Source: Paulownia fortunei (Eukaryota > Streptophyta > Magnoliopsida > Lamiales > Paulowniaceae). Taken from it: a DNA stretch of 64,000 nucleotides. The notes below the pieces were generated by a model. It searched no databases. It saw only the letters and a program-made list of their open reading frames with translations, and had not been told where the DNA came from. Both the position numbers and the translations under genes were made by a program. Positions 38,513 to 50,959 of this stretch are shown here, piece by piece. Within the stretch, counting starts at the first letter, position 1, and each line of letters starts with the position of its first letter. The DNA is taken from the NCBI GenBank assembly GCA_019321725.1, contig CM033116.1, forward strand, positions 4,770,642 to 4,834,641, written 5' to 3'.

Positions 38513-41500
38513 TTAAGAGCTCGGGACTATCGTGCCAACGTAGCCAAATCCCGTGATTATAAAGGTGGTGGCTTGAAGGAAGAGATATATGAAATAGTTG
38601 TTCTTTCCATAGAGGAAGTCATAGCATCCACATATGAAAAGAAATACTGCAAATCCCACCTCTTGTTGCTCTATTCTGGAAAATTGAAGGACAATTCTCA
38701 CAGGACTAATAGTTTTAACAATTATCGCAGCACAGATGTTGTGTTCAAGAAGCATATGATCAAACATTTGCCATCTAAGATAAATACTTGAGACAGAAAA
38801 GGTTAGAGATTTTAACCTGTCTCCGAGGAACTTGGATAGGGATTTCTTTGGTGCAGCTGATTTGGTGTTGGAATTTTTTTTTAGTGTCTCCCCAAGTTTT
38901 TCAGTGACTATCCATTCATTAACTCTCTTAGCCTCCAGCAGACCAGTGAATGTCGCCTTGGTCCGGTGGAAAGACATTACGTTCTCGAAAAGTACCACAT
39001 AAAACAACAGATGTAATGACCTGAAATTTTAGATTCCAATCAGTAAAATCATGTTCAAATCTAAGCAGAACATAAACTTAAAAGTAGTATTTGTATTATA
39101 CCTTGGAGTTCCGACTGAGGCAAGGGTGACTATGATGTAAAGAATGCAAATGGCTCCCCATTTCGGGACATCTACTTCAGGCACCAGAATTGTCAATGGC
39201 AGAACCACACAATAAAGGAAGAAAATGAAAATGTGGGGGATGATCCTCCGAACAAAGAAGAAGCTGTAGATCACATAAAACTTCTTATAGAGCGAAACTT
39301 TCTGCCAAAGCACAAAACAAATGATTAAGTCTTAGTACGACTATATTATTACATTATGTTTGAAAAAACATAATGTTGTTCATAGCACAAAACAAACCTT
39401 GTTCATAGCAATTTCCATCATCATTTTCCTGAATAAATTAGCTGAACCGCAGAACCACCGGTGCTGCTGGAACCGGAAGGCTTTAAAAGTACTGGGAAGT
39501 TCACATTTCACCTATCCGTAAAAACAAATATCATGTAATAGGTCCACGGAAAACATTAAATGTTAAAACAAATAATGTCAAAATGCACCTGGAGGTCTCC
39601 TAGGTATAGAAATTTCCAGCCCTTGAGACCAGAACGAACCGCAAGATCCATGTCCTCTACTGTGGTTCTGTGTTTCCACCCTCCAGCCTCGTTGATTGCT
39701 GCAATTCTCCATATCCCACCAGTTCCTGCGAGAGTGCCAGTTTTATTAGCAAATGCTTTAGATTAAGAATGTTGTCTCTTTTAAGTTCTGTTCTGGTGAG
39801 AACTGAGAAGCATCATTGGCAGAGGGGCCTCCTGTTTCATTCCAGGGAAGGGGCTAAGTTTTAAATACTTGAATAATTACTTTACTAAACACATTTGAGT
39901 TACCATTGAAGCTAAAGAAGGCATGAGTGGCTGAACCCAGTTCTTGCTCAACTGTAAAATGATAGTTCAATGTCATGTCTTGTATTCTCGTCAGCAAGCA
40001 TTCATCTGCATTCACTGCAATAAATATTTCATGTTCCTGTAAATTACTTGCAAAATAAAATTTATTTAATATTTTATACATGCAATTAAGCAATATGAAT
40101 AACATATATATATATATATATATTTGGCCTTTTATCCTTATGAGCCACATTGACATTCAATTCAATACATCATGTTGAGATAATTTGGCCTATAATGATA
40201 AAATGAAAGCAAAATTGATGTTACATGTCCTCCCGAAAATGGTCCAAAAAATCCATGCCTCGAAAAAAATTAAAAAAACTTTTACCTTAATTCAAGGCTT
40301 ACTACTAATCCAAAAAATGAAAATATTGTATTATTACCATTGCCACAATTACCTCCCACAAGATAATAATAAAACTATAAACATTCAATTTTGCATGATT
40401 ACCCAAATGGCAATGTCCATATCTATATACAACACACATAATTCCTGTCCATATACATACACAACACACATAATTCCTATCACATCGACTCAATTTCAAT
40501 TGCATCACAAAAATAATCACATAAAAGGACATAATTGATAAGCATGAAATTTTTAGACAGATATAGAGTATTTTAATTCTATAACCAACCACACAAGAAG
40601 GTAGAATATTTTTTCTGTATATGCAAAAAATATTTGATCCATAAAAATATTTTTGTATGCACCCTAGTGGCCAAAAAATATTTCAAAAAAATAATTTTTA
40701 AAGGGTAAAAAAAATTCGAATCACAAGCCTCTATTAAAATCATAATCGAAAATAATCAATCACTGGCAGTGACAAACACCGCATGCCGGAAAAATACGAG
40801 CAAATCTAAAAAAAAATACAGTGTGACAAATAAGAGGTTTTTTTTTTTTAATATATAGCACAACCAAACAAGGCCTTATTGCAGCTGCCAAAGGCGCCAA
40901 TAGTAAGTTGTTCTTTTTGTGGGATACTTGGAATTTTCAAAAAACTTCTCCGCGAAGGCGCAGTGGCAGGCTCCTCATGAGCCACTGGCTATCTTCTTAG
41001 CTTCTCTTTTTCCTTTTTCCTTTTTATCTTTTAAGGTTTAACACAAACACAACCTAACTGTTTGGAAGCCAAGCGCACGCCAACTACACGAGTCAGCCAC
41101 ATCAGCAACTTTCGGTGTCTTTTCCCGTGCCCGAGTGAGCATTCTAGATTCTGGCCATTTTTTCAGTCAAAAAATTAAATTATCGTATCTCAAATAAGCT
41201 CGTTTTTTATGAATTATATATAATTTCAAACCTCTTTTCATGCTCTATATTATGGAATAACAATTGTACAACAAAAATAATAAAATTATGTTTGATTATT
41301 ACTGCAAAAAAATGGGTCTCAAATTAGGATTGATTTTTCTATCAAATCATTCATTTGCTTTTACGTCAAGTTTTGATCATGTGATCTACCTATCAATATC
41401 TATATATAGTGAACAATTCATGGTCTAGTTTTACAAAAAAAAAAAATTTAAAAAAAACATAAAATCATATTTATGGATTTAAGTAGGCAAATCGGTGAGA

Positions 41501-44336
41501 ATGAGCCTTATTGACTTTGATACTATTATAGAAAAAAATCACACAAACATATACAAAGTGGTTCGAATATACTTATACAAAAAAATCACACAAACATATA
41601 GAAAGTGGTTCGAATATACTTATACGCAACAAAAATCATCAATCCAAATATTTTGAATCAAACTCGCCTGTAAGCATCACTTTAATTGAACCATGAACAT
41701 ATCCATAATCCATGTCTTCGAATCAATCATCAACATGCCTTACTCAATCGTGATGGAGGATAGCTAGAGTTTTTCACTTGTTTATACACCGCAAATTCAT
41801 AATGATTGTGGTGATGCTCCAATAAAAATCCATAGAAAGAAATTTTTGGAGAGCGTTTTTCTTGAAAGAAAAGAATTATACATTGTGTATCTCTTTTTTC
41901 ATTAGTAGAGAGATCTCATATAAATAAGTCTCCCTACACATGGAAAAGTCCCAATCGAACTATAAATGTAATCCCACCTAAATGTGGAACTAGAATCTAT
42001 TTAAATATGGATATCAATTAAGTCACTAGTCCAGACCCAAACCAACGTCCAATAAATTACAAAAAATTTATGGTCTATTAAAAATCGAATTTGTTAGGAA
42101 CTTCTTATATAGTTTTTGATGATAAATAGGCCAGACTAGACTAGACCCTCAAAATTCTTGAATTTTTTCTATTTTGTTAGGACTTTTGTAAAAGTTACTC
42201 TATTAAGTAGATCAAAGTGTAAAACAAAAAGACTAAAAACAAGCTAATGATCAGTGGAGTGGAGTGATGAAGACTTCAACACCAAGGTAGTTGAGTCCCG
42301 AAATCAGAGTAAAAGGCTTAGCAACGCTAATAGCTTCAGTAGAGTGAGGATGGAGGAAGCCAAGTTAGAAAATTGAAGTCACTCAAAGATAAAAAAAAAT
42401 TAAAATATTTTTAGGCAAAACAATCGAGTGAAAATATTTGATAAAGCAAGGAATCCAAGATCAGAACAGTAGACTTAATTGGGGTAAGAGTCACAACAGA
42501 GTGAGGATGGTGCTCCCTTCAAGAAATCAACTTACATCTGTCACCTAATTCTGGTAAAAGTGCACTATCAAAAGCAATGGCTATATTACTGAAACGTGGC
42601 AGATAAGGCGTAAAAGGACAACAATCTACAAAAGTCAAATTATAGAGAAGTCCGACCTATGTGGGAAGATTCAAATTGAAGTCCGACCTGTGTGGGAAGA
42701 CTTAGAGCTACAATATCATCAGAATTATGGAGAAAATGAGATGTTGAGAAAAAGTTGAACTAAGTTTTGTAGTTGTAAAACTGACTTATATTTAATTCTA
42801 GTGAATCCTTTCAAAAAGTTCGAATAAGAGTAGACGTAGAAGGATCACCTCAGCTTCAAACTGCTACAAAAATCTATTGTATTCATTCGCACTTCCAGCA
42901 CTTTAATTAAATTCCTACAATATGTGTTTCTATATATTGTATTTGCTCAACTGCACTGTACTGCAGAAGTCTAAATCTTTATAAATGTTTAAACGTCATT
43001 CCGTCTCACAAATAAACAACTCATAAGCTAATTTAAGAGTTCTCAACAGACTGAAACAGTGAAATAACTTCCATATATAGTTACAGTTTGATTAAAAAAA
43101 AAAAATAGACACTTGAGATTTATAAGCTTAGTATTTAAACAAGGTTAATATTTGTGTTACTTTTAAAAGGGTTTAAATAATTTTAAAAGATCAATTCAAC
43201 CCCTCCCTTCTAGTCGGGCTTAGCCCATTATAATTGAACCCTAAACTCATCATAATATTACCATATTATGGTGGGATAGTTTAAGTAATATGGGCCGAAA
43301 GATATGGGTCGAAAGGTTAGAGACTCAGATGAAAGTTCTCCAATGGGCCAGAGGCCCGTCAGATTATAAAAATTTTATTTTTCACCATAAATACCTTCTA
43401 ATTTTCATAATTAAACGGGATGTTTTCAATTAAACCTTAAGTATTCTCTGGTTTATTTTTTAATCCACTTACGTCGCTTACTGATTTGATCGTCGGAGGG
43501 TCTTCGCCGGGCAACCCCGACACCCCTAATGTAAATTCGTGATACAGGTAGCAACCTACCAAGTTCGTGACCAACAAGCGTTATAGTTCGCTCACTCCAT
43601 TATAAACAGGTAATTTCCACATCATAGTATATTTCATACCACTTGGGACTAACAGAATTTGTGTATAAGTAATTGTTGAGCAATAAATGTGCAAACATCT
43701 TGAGTAGTATGGCAGGAATTTTTTCAAACAGTACTAACAAAAGGACGTTAGTTATGGCAAAGAAGGTGAGGCTTACCAAACCTCCAACGAGCTTGTACAA
43801 GCGCAATATCAGGGTTATGAATGAGAAAAGGGACAGCTCGCCGCAGAAAGTCTGGTTCGGGTTGGAAATCGGCATCGAACATGACTACGTACTCGCATTC
43901 CTTGACATCATCATTTTTCAAACCTTCCTTAAGCGCTCCAGCTTTGTAGCCTCTTCTTGTCTCTCTAGTTTGGTATCTAATGTTGATGCCTTTGCTTGCC
44001 CACTTTATACATTCCTTCTCAACCATGTCCTAGGACATTAATAGAGATCATTAATACAAACTCAAAGACAACTATTTTAGACCCAATTCACTTTAGATTT
44101 TCGGTTTTAATTTTGTATTTAATATCGTATTTCAATTCACATATGCATACTAATGATATATGAATCATGATAAATATATATTTGAAAATAGAATTTAGGG
44201 TTAATTTCACTTTACCCCATTTACTATTATTGAGTATCACTTTACCCCCTTATACTCTCATTCTGTCTCATTTTACCAAATTACCCTTACTTATTATTTA
44301 TAATAAAAATACTTTAAAATGTTCTAAAATTAATAG

Positions 44337-44378
<42 letters not shown>

Positions 44379-46381
44379 TAATAATTTTTTTAATTTGATT
44401 AATTAATATTTAACATTAAATTTATTTCAAATTTTATTGTGCTTACATTTAATAGTTATTTTTTAATTTAACATAGTTTCTATTAAATTAATATATAGTA
44501 GATAGCTAATACACTTTACTTATGAATTTCTTAATCAATATAAATTCAAAAAATATATAAAATATTTTAAATATTATCTTACTAATTACATAAAATATTA
44601 GTAATATTTTTTTTATTATTAATAGAATTATCATAAATTTATAGAAACTATGTTAGATTCTATGATAATCATTATAATAAAGTAATGATGATAAAAATAA
44701 ATATTAAAGTGACCATGATTTTTTTAAATAAAACATAGTATCTATTAAATTATGATAATTTTACTATTTATAATTTATTTAATAGTATTAAATTATACCT
44801 AATTTTTTAATTTAACATAGTTCTTATGAAATTTTAATAATTTCATTAACAATGAGAAATTTATTACTAATATTTTATGTATTTAAAAAAATTAGAAATA
44901 TGTTTTATATTTTTTATATTTATGACAAGTAGAAAATTTATAAGTAAAATGTATTAACTAATAAAAAATATCATAGGATATAGAAATTTAATAGGAACTA
45001 TATTTATAAAAAATAACTATTAAAAACTAAGATTAATAAAATTTCAAATGAATTAAATAAGCATTAAAATATAAATACAAATCTATTAATTTTAGAACTT
45101 TTTTAAGTAATTTTACTATAAATAATTAGTAAGGGTAATTTGGTGAGACAATGAGAGTACAAGATGATAAAATGAAATAATTGAAAGTATATAGGTAAAG
45201 TGATACTCAACAAAAGTTGGGGATAAAGTAATATTCAACAAAAGTAGATGAGTAAAATAAAATGAATCCTAGAATTTATATAGTTAACATGTATTTGTGA
45301 TATGAAATATAAGATGGAACAACAAATTGAAATAAATGATGTGAACTAAATTCCATAAAAACTGCCAATAGTGTCGATTTTTGTAAATCATTGTGTAAAT
45401 ATCATGAAAAGTTAAAACTTAAAAACTACATTGAGAATAAGGGCAATTACGAAATACTGCCCTTTTATGAATAAATATAAAAACAAGCCTTGCACGATCT
45501 ATGATAAGTATTACAGATTGGATATACAGGATCAAGACTGCATAAAATTCAGTAAAAATGTGTTGGTTTTTCAGATTTGTGCATGAGAAAACGCCCCAGT
45601 GGTGAAGGTACAAGAAATGCCACAAACCCAAATAATCCCATTTGTAATCATTGTCATAGCAAAACCCAAGGTGAAAAACCTAAAAGTTCTTGGTAAAAAC
45701 CCAAAAAGGAGAAAAAAAATAAAAAAAAATAGAAGCTGCTTTAGAGAATGGAACATGTGATAGTTCCAAAACTGATACTACAGTGGAACCGAGTTCAAGA
45801 CCAAACTTTGGGTTTATTGTTTTTTACTATTAACGAAATGAAATGACTTGTCGATTTCTCCTGTCTATATACGTACCCTGATTACAAGGTCTTTGGAATC
45901 ATCCAGTACTTGAATCACTAGCCTATCAGCAGGCCATGAAAGATTACACGCTGCACCAATGGAGATCCTGTAAACCTGGCACCAAAAAAACAACACTCTT
46001 CAGCCTTTTTCTTTTCTTCTCACACAAACCCATGTGTGTGTGTGTGAAAAGTGCAAATTCAAGAAAACAGACCTCTTTTTCGTTGAACATGGGGATCTGA
46101 ACAAGGACCATGGGGAAAGCCGCATTCCCCATCTTCAAGTCATCTTTCATGGGCTCCCATTTGTATCTTTTTTCGGGCTTTTTCCAGAAAAGCTTCACAA
46201 GAATGATAACAACTCCCATGTAAAGCCTCTCCATGAACACCATGATGCACATTGCCAAGCAAATGTACACACAAATCCTCAGCAATGGAACTACCAATGG
46301 CGCTTTGATCAGCTCCCACAATAGACCAAACTGCCCCGGCAACGACTCTGGTATAGAACTCTTTGCAGAAACTTCAGCCAT
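38513..46381 (-). CDS. CslA family glycosyltransferase, copy B (diverged motifs)
   Basis: Nine exons: 46381-46073, 45975-45877, 44029-43777, 40014-39904, 39725-39589, 39511-39398, 39301-39102, 39020-38817 and 38675-38513. They total 1590 nt, 529 aa. Every exon matches copy A in length and phase except exon 1, which is 21 nt shorter (seven residues lost near the N-terminus, IPESLPGQF). The frame is fully open. Departures from the family: LDDSKD (K131) for LDDSTD, AFFSFNG for AFFGFNG, GGWKHRT for GGWKDRT, VKCELP for VKSELP, and QQHRW followed by FCGSANL instead of [12 protein letters not shown] (D188, D190), the ED pair (282) and QQHRW itself remain. Introns 2 and 3 (1.8 and 3.8 kb) hold transposons. 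The 5' leader conserved in A and C is missing. It is either a changed or weakly expressed enzyme, or a gene at the start of decay. Confidence 0.9.
41532..41625. repeat. ~47-bp tandem duplication in copy B intron 3
   Basis: Two copies run from AAAATCACACAAACATATA to CGAATATACTTATAC, differing by one or two bases. Confidence 0.85.
42092..43227. mobile_element. LTR-like segment in copy B intron 3
   Basis: The segment opens TGTTAGGAACTTC with TAGTTTTTGATGATAAATAG shortly after, typical of Copia LTR starts. It closes with GATCAATTCAACCCCTCCC, the pyrimidine tract usual at LTR 3' ends, and a possible CA end at 43227. No polyprotein frame is present, so it would be a solo or fragmentary LTR. No 5-bp target duplication could be confirmed and the right border is uncertain. 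A partial internal duplication (GTCCGACCTRTGTGGGAAGA) lies at about 42633-42705. Confidence 0.45.
44198..45269. mobile_element. Mutator-type foldback MITE (1072 bp) with 9-bp target duplication
   Basis: TAGAATTTA occurs at 44189-44197 and again at 45270-45278. The element between starts GGGTTAATTTCACTTTAC and ends with the inverse of GGATTCATTTTATTTTAC. Arms extend inward for hundreds of bases: AAATTACCCTTACT and TTCTAAAATTAATAGATTT are both mirrored on the right. A long AT repeat (44340-44376) lies in the left arm. There is no transposase. A 9-bp duplication with long inverted repeats is the Mutator/MULE pattern. It sits in intron 2 of CslA copy B and is absent from the same intron of copy A. 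Flanking sequence (from about 44091 and to about 45350) forms a second, outer inverted repeat, so it probably inserted into an older MITE. Confidence 0.8.
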
Positions 46382-47111
46382 TGGTTTTCCTCAATCAAGA
46401 AACAGGGAAAGTGAAAACTACGAGTTACAAAATAGATAAAACCTTAGCAGTACCACTTTAATACTTGGAAATATGGTAATTTCTGGTAATGTTTTTTATA
46501 TTTTTCATCCGAGGTAACCGATTAAAATTACATGGATTGAATCAATTAAGACGGCTCTGAAAGAATATCTCCTTTCAAGAATTGTATGATTGACCAAAAT
46601 AGTAAAATGTGTGGCCAAATGAAGAAACTATGTGACAAGGAGTTAATGTTCTTGTTGCTGCTATTAATGAAACGTTGAATGACATGAACTTTGCGATATT
46701 GTCACTTTTGTTTTTCGTGTTGTATATTCTCCATTTTTTTTTTCTTTTTACTATTGAGATCCAACTTTCATGGAAGAGTATAAAAATTCTATCCCAATTT
46801 GCATTAGGTCATACTTTTGAGTCTCTTTTTATTTTAAAGATACTAAGCAACATAAAAAATAATATAATTTGAAAATTCTGTAATATCAATAACATTAAAA
46901 AAATCAATATAAAAATCAGTCATAAATGTTTTTTTCTTTATATTGTGCAAACTAAACATAATCTTAAATAAATACTAACAATTACAGTGAGGCTTACGCC
47001 CAATACCTAATAATTGTGAACGCTTGATACACAACATTTATCACTTGAAGTAGATTTCTCCCGCATATTTCCTTTTGAAAAGGAAACGATACTTTCATTC
47101 ATTAAAAGAAT

Positions 47112-47489
47112 TTTGGCTTTGTTGGTGTTATTTCCAGTATTTGGAGAAAGTAGGAGAATGTATTTCGGATAGTGGGATAAGAAAAAATGTGAAGAATAAG
47201 AATGTGTTTGAATATTTTATTAAAAAAAATAATATAATATATTTTTAGAAACATTTTCAACTGTAAATATCATGTCAATGTTGTTTATTGTTGTTAGTGA
47301 GACATTTTCAATTGTCAATATTATTTTATTAGTTAGTGAGGATATAGTAGGATATATAATTATATAACGGAAGTAATGATTAATAAGTATTTTTGGGGAA
47401 ATAAAAACATATTTCCCTAAAATGTTGAACTCATTTTTCATTTCAAAAGAAAGAAAATATTTCTCTAAAACAACACCAAACAAGGCCAA
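47112..47489. mobile_element. MITE, ~380 bp
   Basis: It begins TTTTGGCTTTGTTGGTGTTATTT, and its end is the inverse of TTTTGGCCTTGTTTGGTGTTGTTT, giving terminal inverted repeats of at least 20 bp. The equivalent place in spacer 1 has unrelated DNA. The GGCCTTGTTTGG end type is common in plant hAT or PIF MITEs; no clear target duplication was seen. Confidence 0.6.
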
Positions 47490-49682
47490 AAGGGTGTGTT
47501 TCCAAACATCTAAACCTCAAGAGAGGTGTGCACAATCATGCTGTTGGATTTGAAGGGTATTTTGGGCTATTCATTTATATTCAACAAAAATTTAGAACAA
47601 TAGACAAAATGGAGATGGTGTTAAGACACGAAACTTCAGAAAGATAATGTAGTTGTCGAAAATCCAAACCTCAAAAGAATGTGTGCCGACCTATGATTTC
47701 TAATTACCAAAGTCTTTAATTAATTCATTGTAATTTGTTGATAATGAAGCATTAACACACATCATCATAATATATATTACAATAGCAGAAAAGAGAAACA
47801 CCTGTGAACAAATCATTAAACTAATCAAATTTCTACAATTGTTCCATTATCTGCTAATCACAAGATAATAGTTAATAGCAAATGATGTTAACAAGGTGAA
47901 GTAATACTACAAAGCTTAATTTTGACTTAATGAAGCATTTGGCAGATGATAAAAATATTAAAATCGAAAATGAAGACCGTTGTTCTTAGACTTAGGTATG
48001 GTCGGTGACTTCTTAACGTTAATAATGTGCTAAATCAAAATTGGACGATGATTTTTAAATGTAACTTGTAAGACATTCATCATAATTTCATAAATTTTGA
48101 GTTTAATTGAGAGGGTTAGATGAAATAATTTGCACGTAATCATTGGGTATCAGACAAATGGCAATCAACTTCCACTAGCCCTAACTACAGCTCTAATGAC
48201 AATTATCTTCTAGTTAATTATGGAGTAATGTTAGATCTCTTTTAACTTTCTACACCGTTTGGAGAATTGAACAATTAATAAATTACAAAAATCACTTCTA
48301 ACATTTGTTCGTTTTGCAAATTACACCTACTGCATATCATCGTTAAAATAATGTCATTTTTTTTTTGTTAATATCAATTTTTTTGTAAAAGTGATAAATG
48401 ACAAGTGTAATTTATAAAACGAATATAATTTGTGATTTATAAATTTTAAAAAATATTTTTTATAAATAAAACAAATATCATGAGTGAATTTGTAAGCAAC
48501 CTATCTATAATATAAGGAGAATCCCTCCCCAAAGCGTAGGAAAGTATTTTTTCTTTTTTTAAAAGCGTAGGAAAGTATTTTTTCTTTTTCTACTCATGTG
48601 TCATAAATATTATTTTTAATTTATTAGAAAAAATTAATTTTTTTAGAACGTAAACTTAAAAAAAAAAATCAGTTAAACTGAAAATTTAAAATGAAAGCAA
48701 GAAATAAGTACCAACATTCTGAATCGTTTTTTTAATTTTTTGTTCTAATTAAAAATAAAATTAGAAATATATTATTTCCCTCATAGAAAATAATTTAAGT
48801 TTTTTTGAAATTATACAATAAAAAAAATTAAGTTAAACTATAATTAAACATGTAAGCAAGAAATTGGTATTAAATTTTTAAATTTTTAATCTTATTTTTA
48901 ATATTAATAATAAAAAAGTTATTTTTCTTCATTCTAACTCTTGTGTTAAATCATACATTTTTAATTTATTTAAAAAAATTAATTTTTTTAGAATGTAAAA
49001 ATAAAAAAATATGGATGTATATAAATATACATATATATATATGTGCATATATTATTTTTCAACATTCTACAAGATTATTTTATGAATGATTACAATACTA
49101 CTATTATCAGAGAGTATTATTTATTTACGCTTATAAATTCTAATATTATACATTACTATTATATGCCTTAAGTATGAAAAATAAATAAAAATTAGTAAAA
49201 AAAACTTGCCGAGTGTTTTTAAAAGATAATAAATGAGCATGAGTCCAAAAAGTTCGACTCGAGTTAAAAAAAAAAAAAAAAGACTAAAATTTGAACAGCT
49301 TTGAGTCAAGTATTACCTAATTGAGCTGGACCTGCAAATTAGTCATCATGCACTCCTGGTACTCCATCGCAAACAAAAATTGGTATATTCTCTGCTGATA
49401 ATATTCTAGTTTTAGGACAACTCACATTGTTTGATAATGTTAGAATTCTTGGGAAACATTTCCAAAACTTGAGTGCCACTAGAAATTCCCAAACCTAAAC
49501 ATATTAATCTAACTTGTAATTTTTCCAATTATATTGCCGCGAAATGCGGAGGATAAACTCAAGAAAGAAAATAATGTTTGAATTAATTTGTTCATATTTT
49601 GTTGTCACAAAGTAAAACAACTCCACTTATTTATACATTAAAGAAATCAATTGAAAAAACATTTTATTTTTTTTAGGGACTT

Positions 49683-49718
49683 TGTGTGTGTGTGTGTGTG
49701 TGTGGGGGGGGGGGGGGG
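49683..49718. repeat. (TG)n followed by a 15-G run
   Basis: TG repeats (49683-49703) lead into 15 consecutive G (49704-49718). The spacer 1 counterpart has neither, so the expansion is local. The exact length may be a sequencing estimate. Confidence 0.8.
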
Positions 49719-50207
49719 TGGGCAAAATAATAATCTACTTGTCATAGAATTAATTATTTAAGTGATGAATAATAATCTTGGATGTGTGATTAATATAGAT
49801 ACACACAATTTTAGACTTGGATTGGATCAAAGGTATATATAAATGGCATACTAAATTATCCCGTGAAATTCTTGAATGTACTAAATGCAACACGTTCAGT
49901 TTATTACATAAAAATTAGTGTTCCTAAAAATCGCCATCTGCTCCACCATAGAAAAGCGTGGAATTAATCAAGACAAATTTCTTAATTGAAGTACGAAAAG
50001 ATGAAAACAAATTGCAAAGAGCAAACTGGTCCAAGTAGGGCATTCCTTGTCTAAGTTCCTCCCCCTACCAAAAATATAACATGCTTTCTGCGCATATATT
50101 TATTCATTATTATTTAAGTGCAAAAGAAATTAAATCTCAACTGTCGGCAAAGAAAGATAAAGGGCCTATTTAAGGAGAATTTTTAAGTCAATATTATTAG
50201 ACTTAGG

Positions 50208-50563
50208 TGTCAAGAAGATGACCACTAATTATTTTTGGTAAAAAATAAATAGTGTCTAATTTAAATAATTATCAATTAACTTAATTTTTTATCTAAATTC
50301 CACCGACTCATGTTTTTTTGAAGAGAATTAGAGAGAGTTTGAGAGAAAAGTTTAAGAGAAAGTTTGTGAAAAAAAAAATTTGTATGGGTTTTAAGTTGTA
50401 AATATTTTATATATTTTCTTTGTTTTGTAAAACGATTTATACCAAATCCTAAGACGTAAGTACAATTGACCGAACTCCGTTATCAAATTTATGTGTGTTA
50501 TTTTCGTTGTTATTTCGTATTTTTACTCATCTGATTTATTGACATTTTTATAATTTCTCAACA
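50208..50563. mobile_element. Solo LTR, 356 bp, with 5-bp target duplication
   Basis: The element starts TGTCAAGAAGATGACC and ends TTTCTCAACA (TG...CA, with TGT/ACA ends). TTAGG flanks it on both sides (50203-50207 and 50564-50568). In the paralogous spacer 1 the site is uninterrupted: GAGTTAGGTACTTTAG at about 37053-37068. A single TG..CA block with 5-bp duplications and no internal coding region is diagnostic of a solo LTR formed by recombination. Confidence 0.85.
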
Positions 50564-50959
50564 TTAGGTACTTTAATGAATGGGATTCATACTTTGTTTC
50601 TCCGACTTTGACCAAAATATGTGGTATAGTGTTTAAAATATTTCATACCTTTTAATAAAATATCAAAAGTATCTTAAGAATGTAACATTTTTTTTGACAT
50701 TATTCATGCTTTTGATCCCAGGAAAAAAAAAGTTTCATAACGTAAATTCACCTTAAGAAGTAAAAGACTTGAAACAACATCTAAAGATGGATGAAAGGTA
50801 TTCACATAAATCTCAAAAAATGGGTATTTTTATTAAAATTAGTCCTGGAGTGCATAAGAATAAATTCACATCAATTTACCATTTCAAATTTAAACCCAAT
50901 AAAGGGAAATTAGTTAGAAAACATTGCTCGTATGCATGATATTCGAGTCATATAATTTT

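Noticed and set aside
38513..39007. Copy B exons 8 and 9 as one continuous exon
   Set aside because: The frame is open, but splice sites and exon lengths match the introns of copies A and C exactly, so it is annotated as spliced and the open intron reported as a finding.
42092..43227. Complete LTR retrotransposon in copy B intron 3
   Set aside because: No second LTR, primer-binding site or polyprotein frame is visible. Only LTR-like ends are present, so it was kept as an LTR-like segment.
43673..44041. Plus-strand frames of about 120 codons opposite CslA exon 3 (also 23783-24145 and 56627-56902)
   Set aside because: They are mirror images of the conserved exon in all three copies. The sense frame carries the GT2 motifs, so these are shadows.
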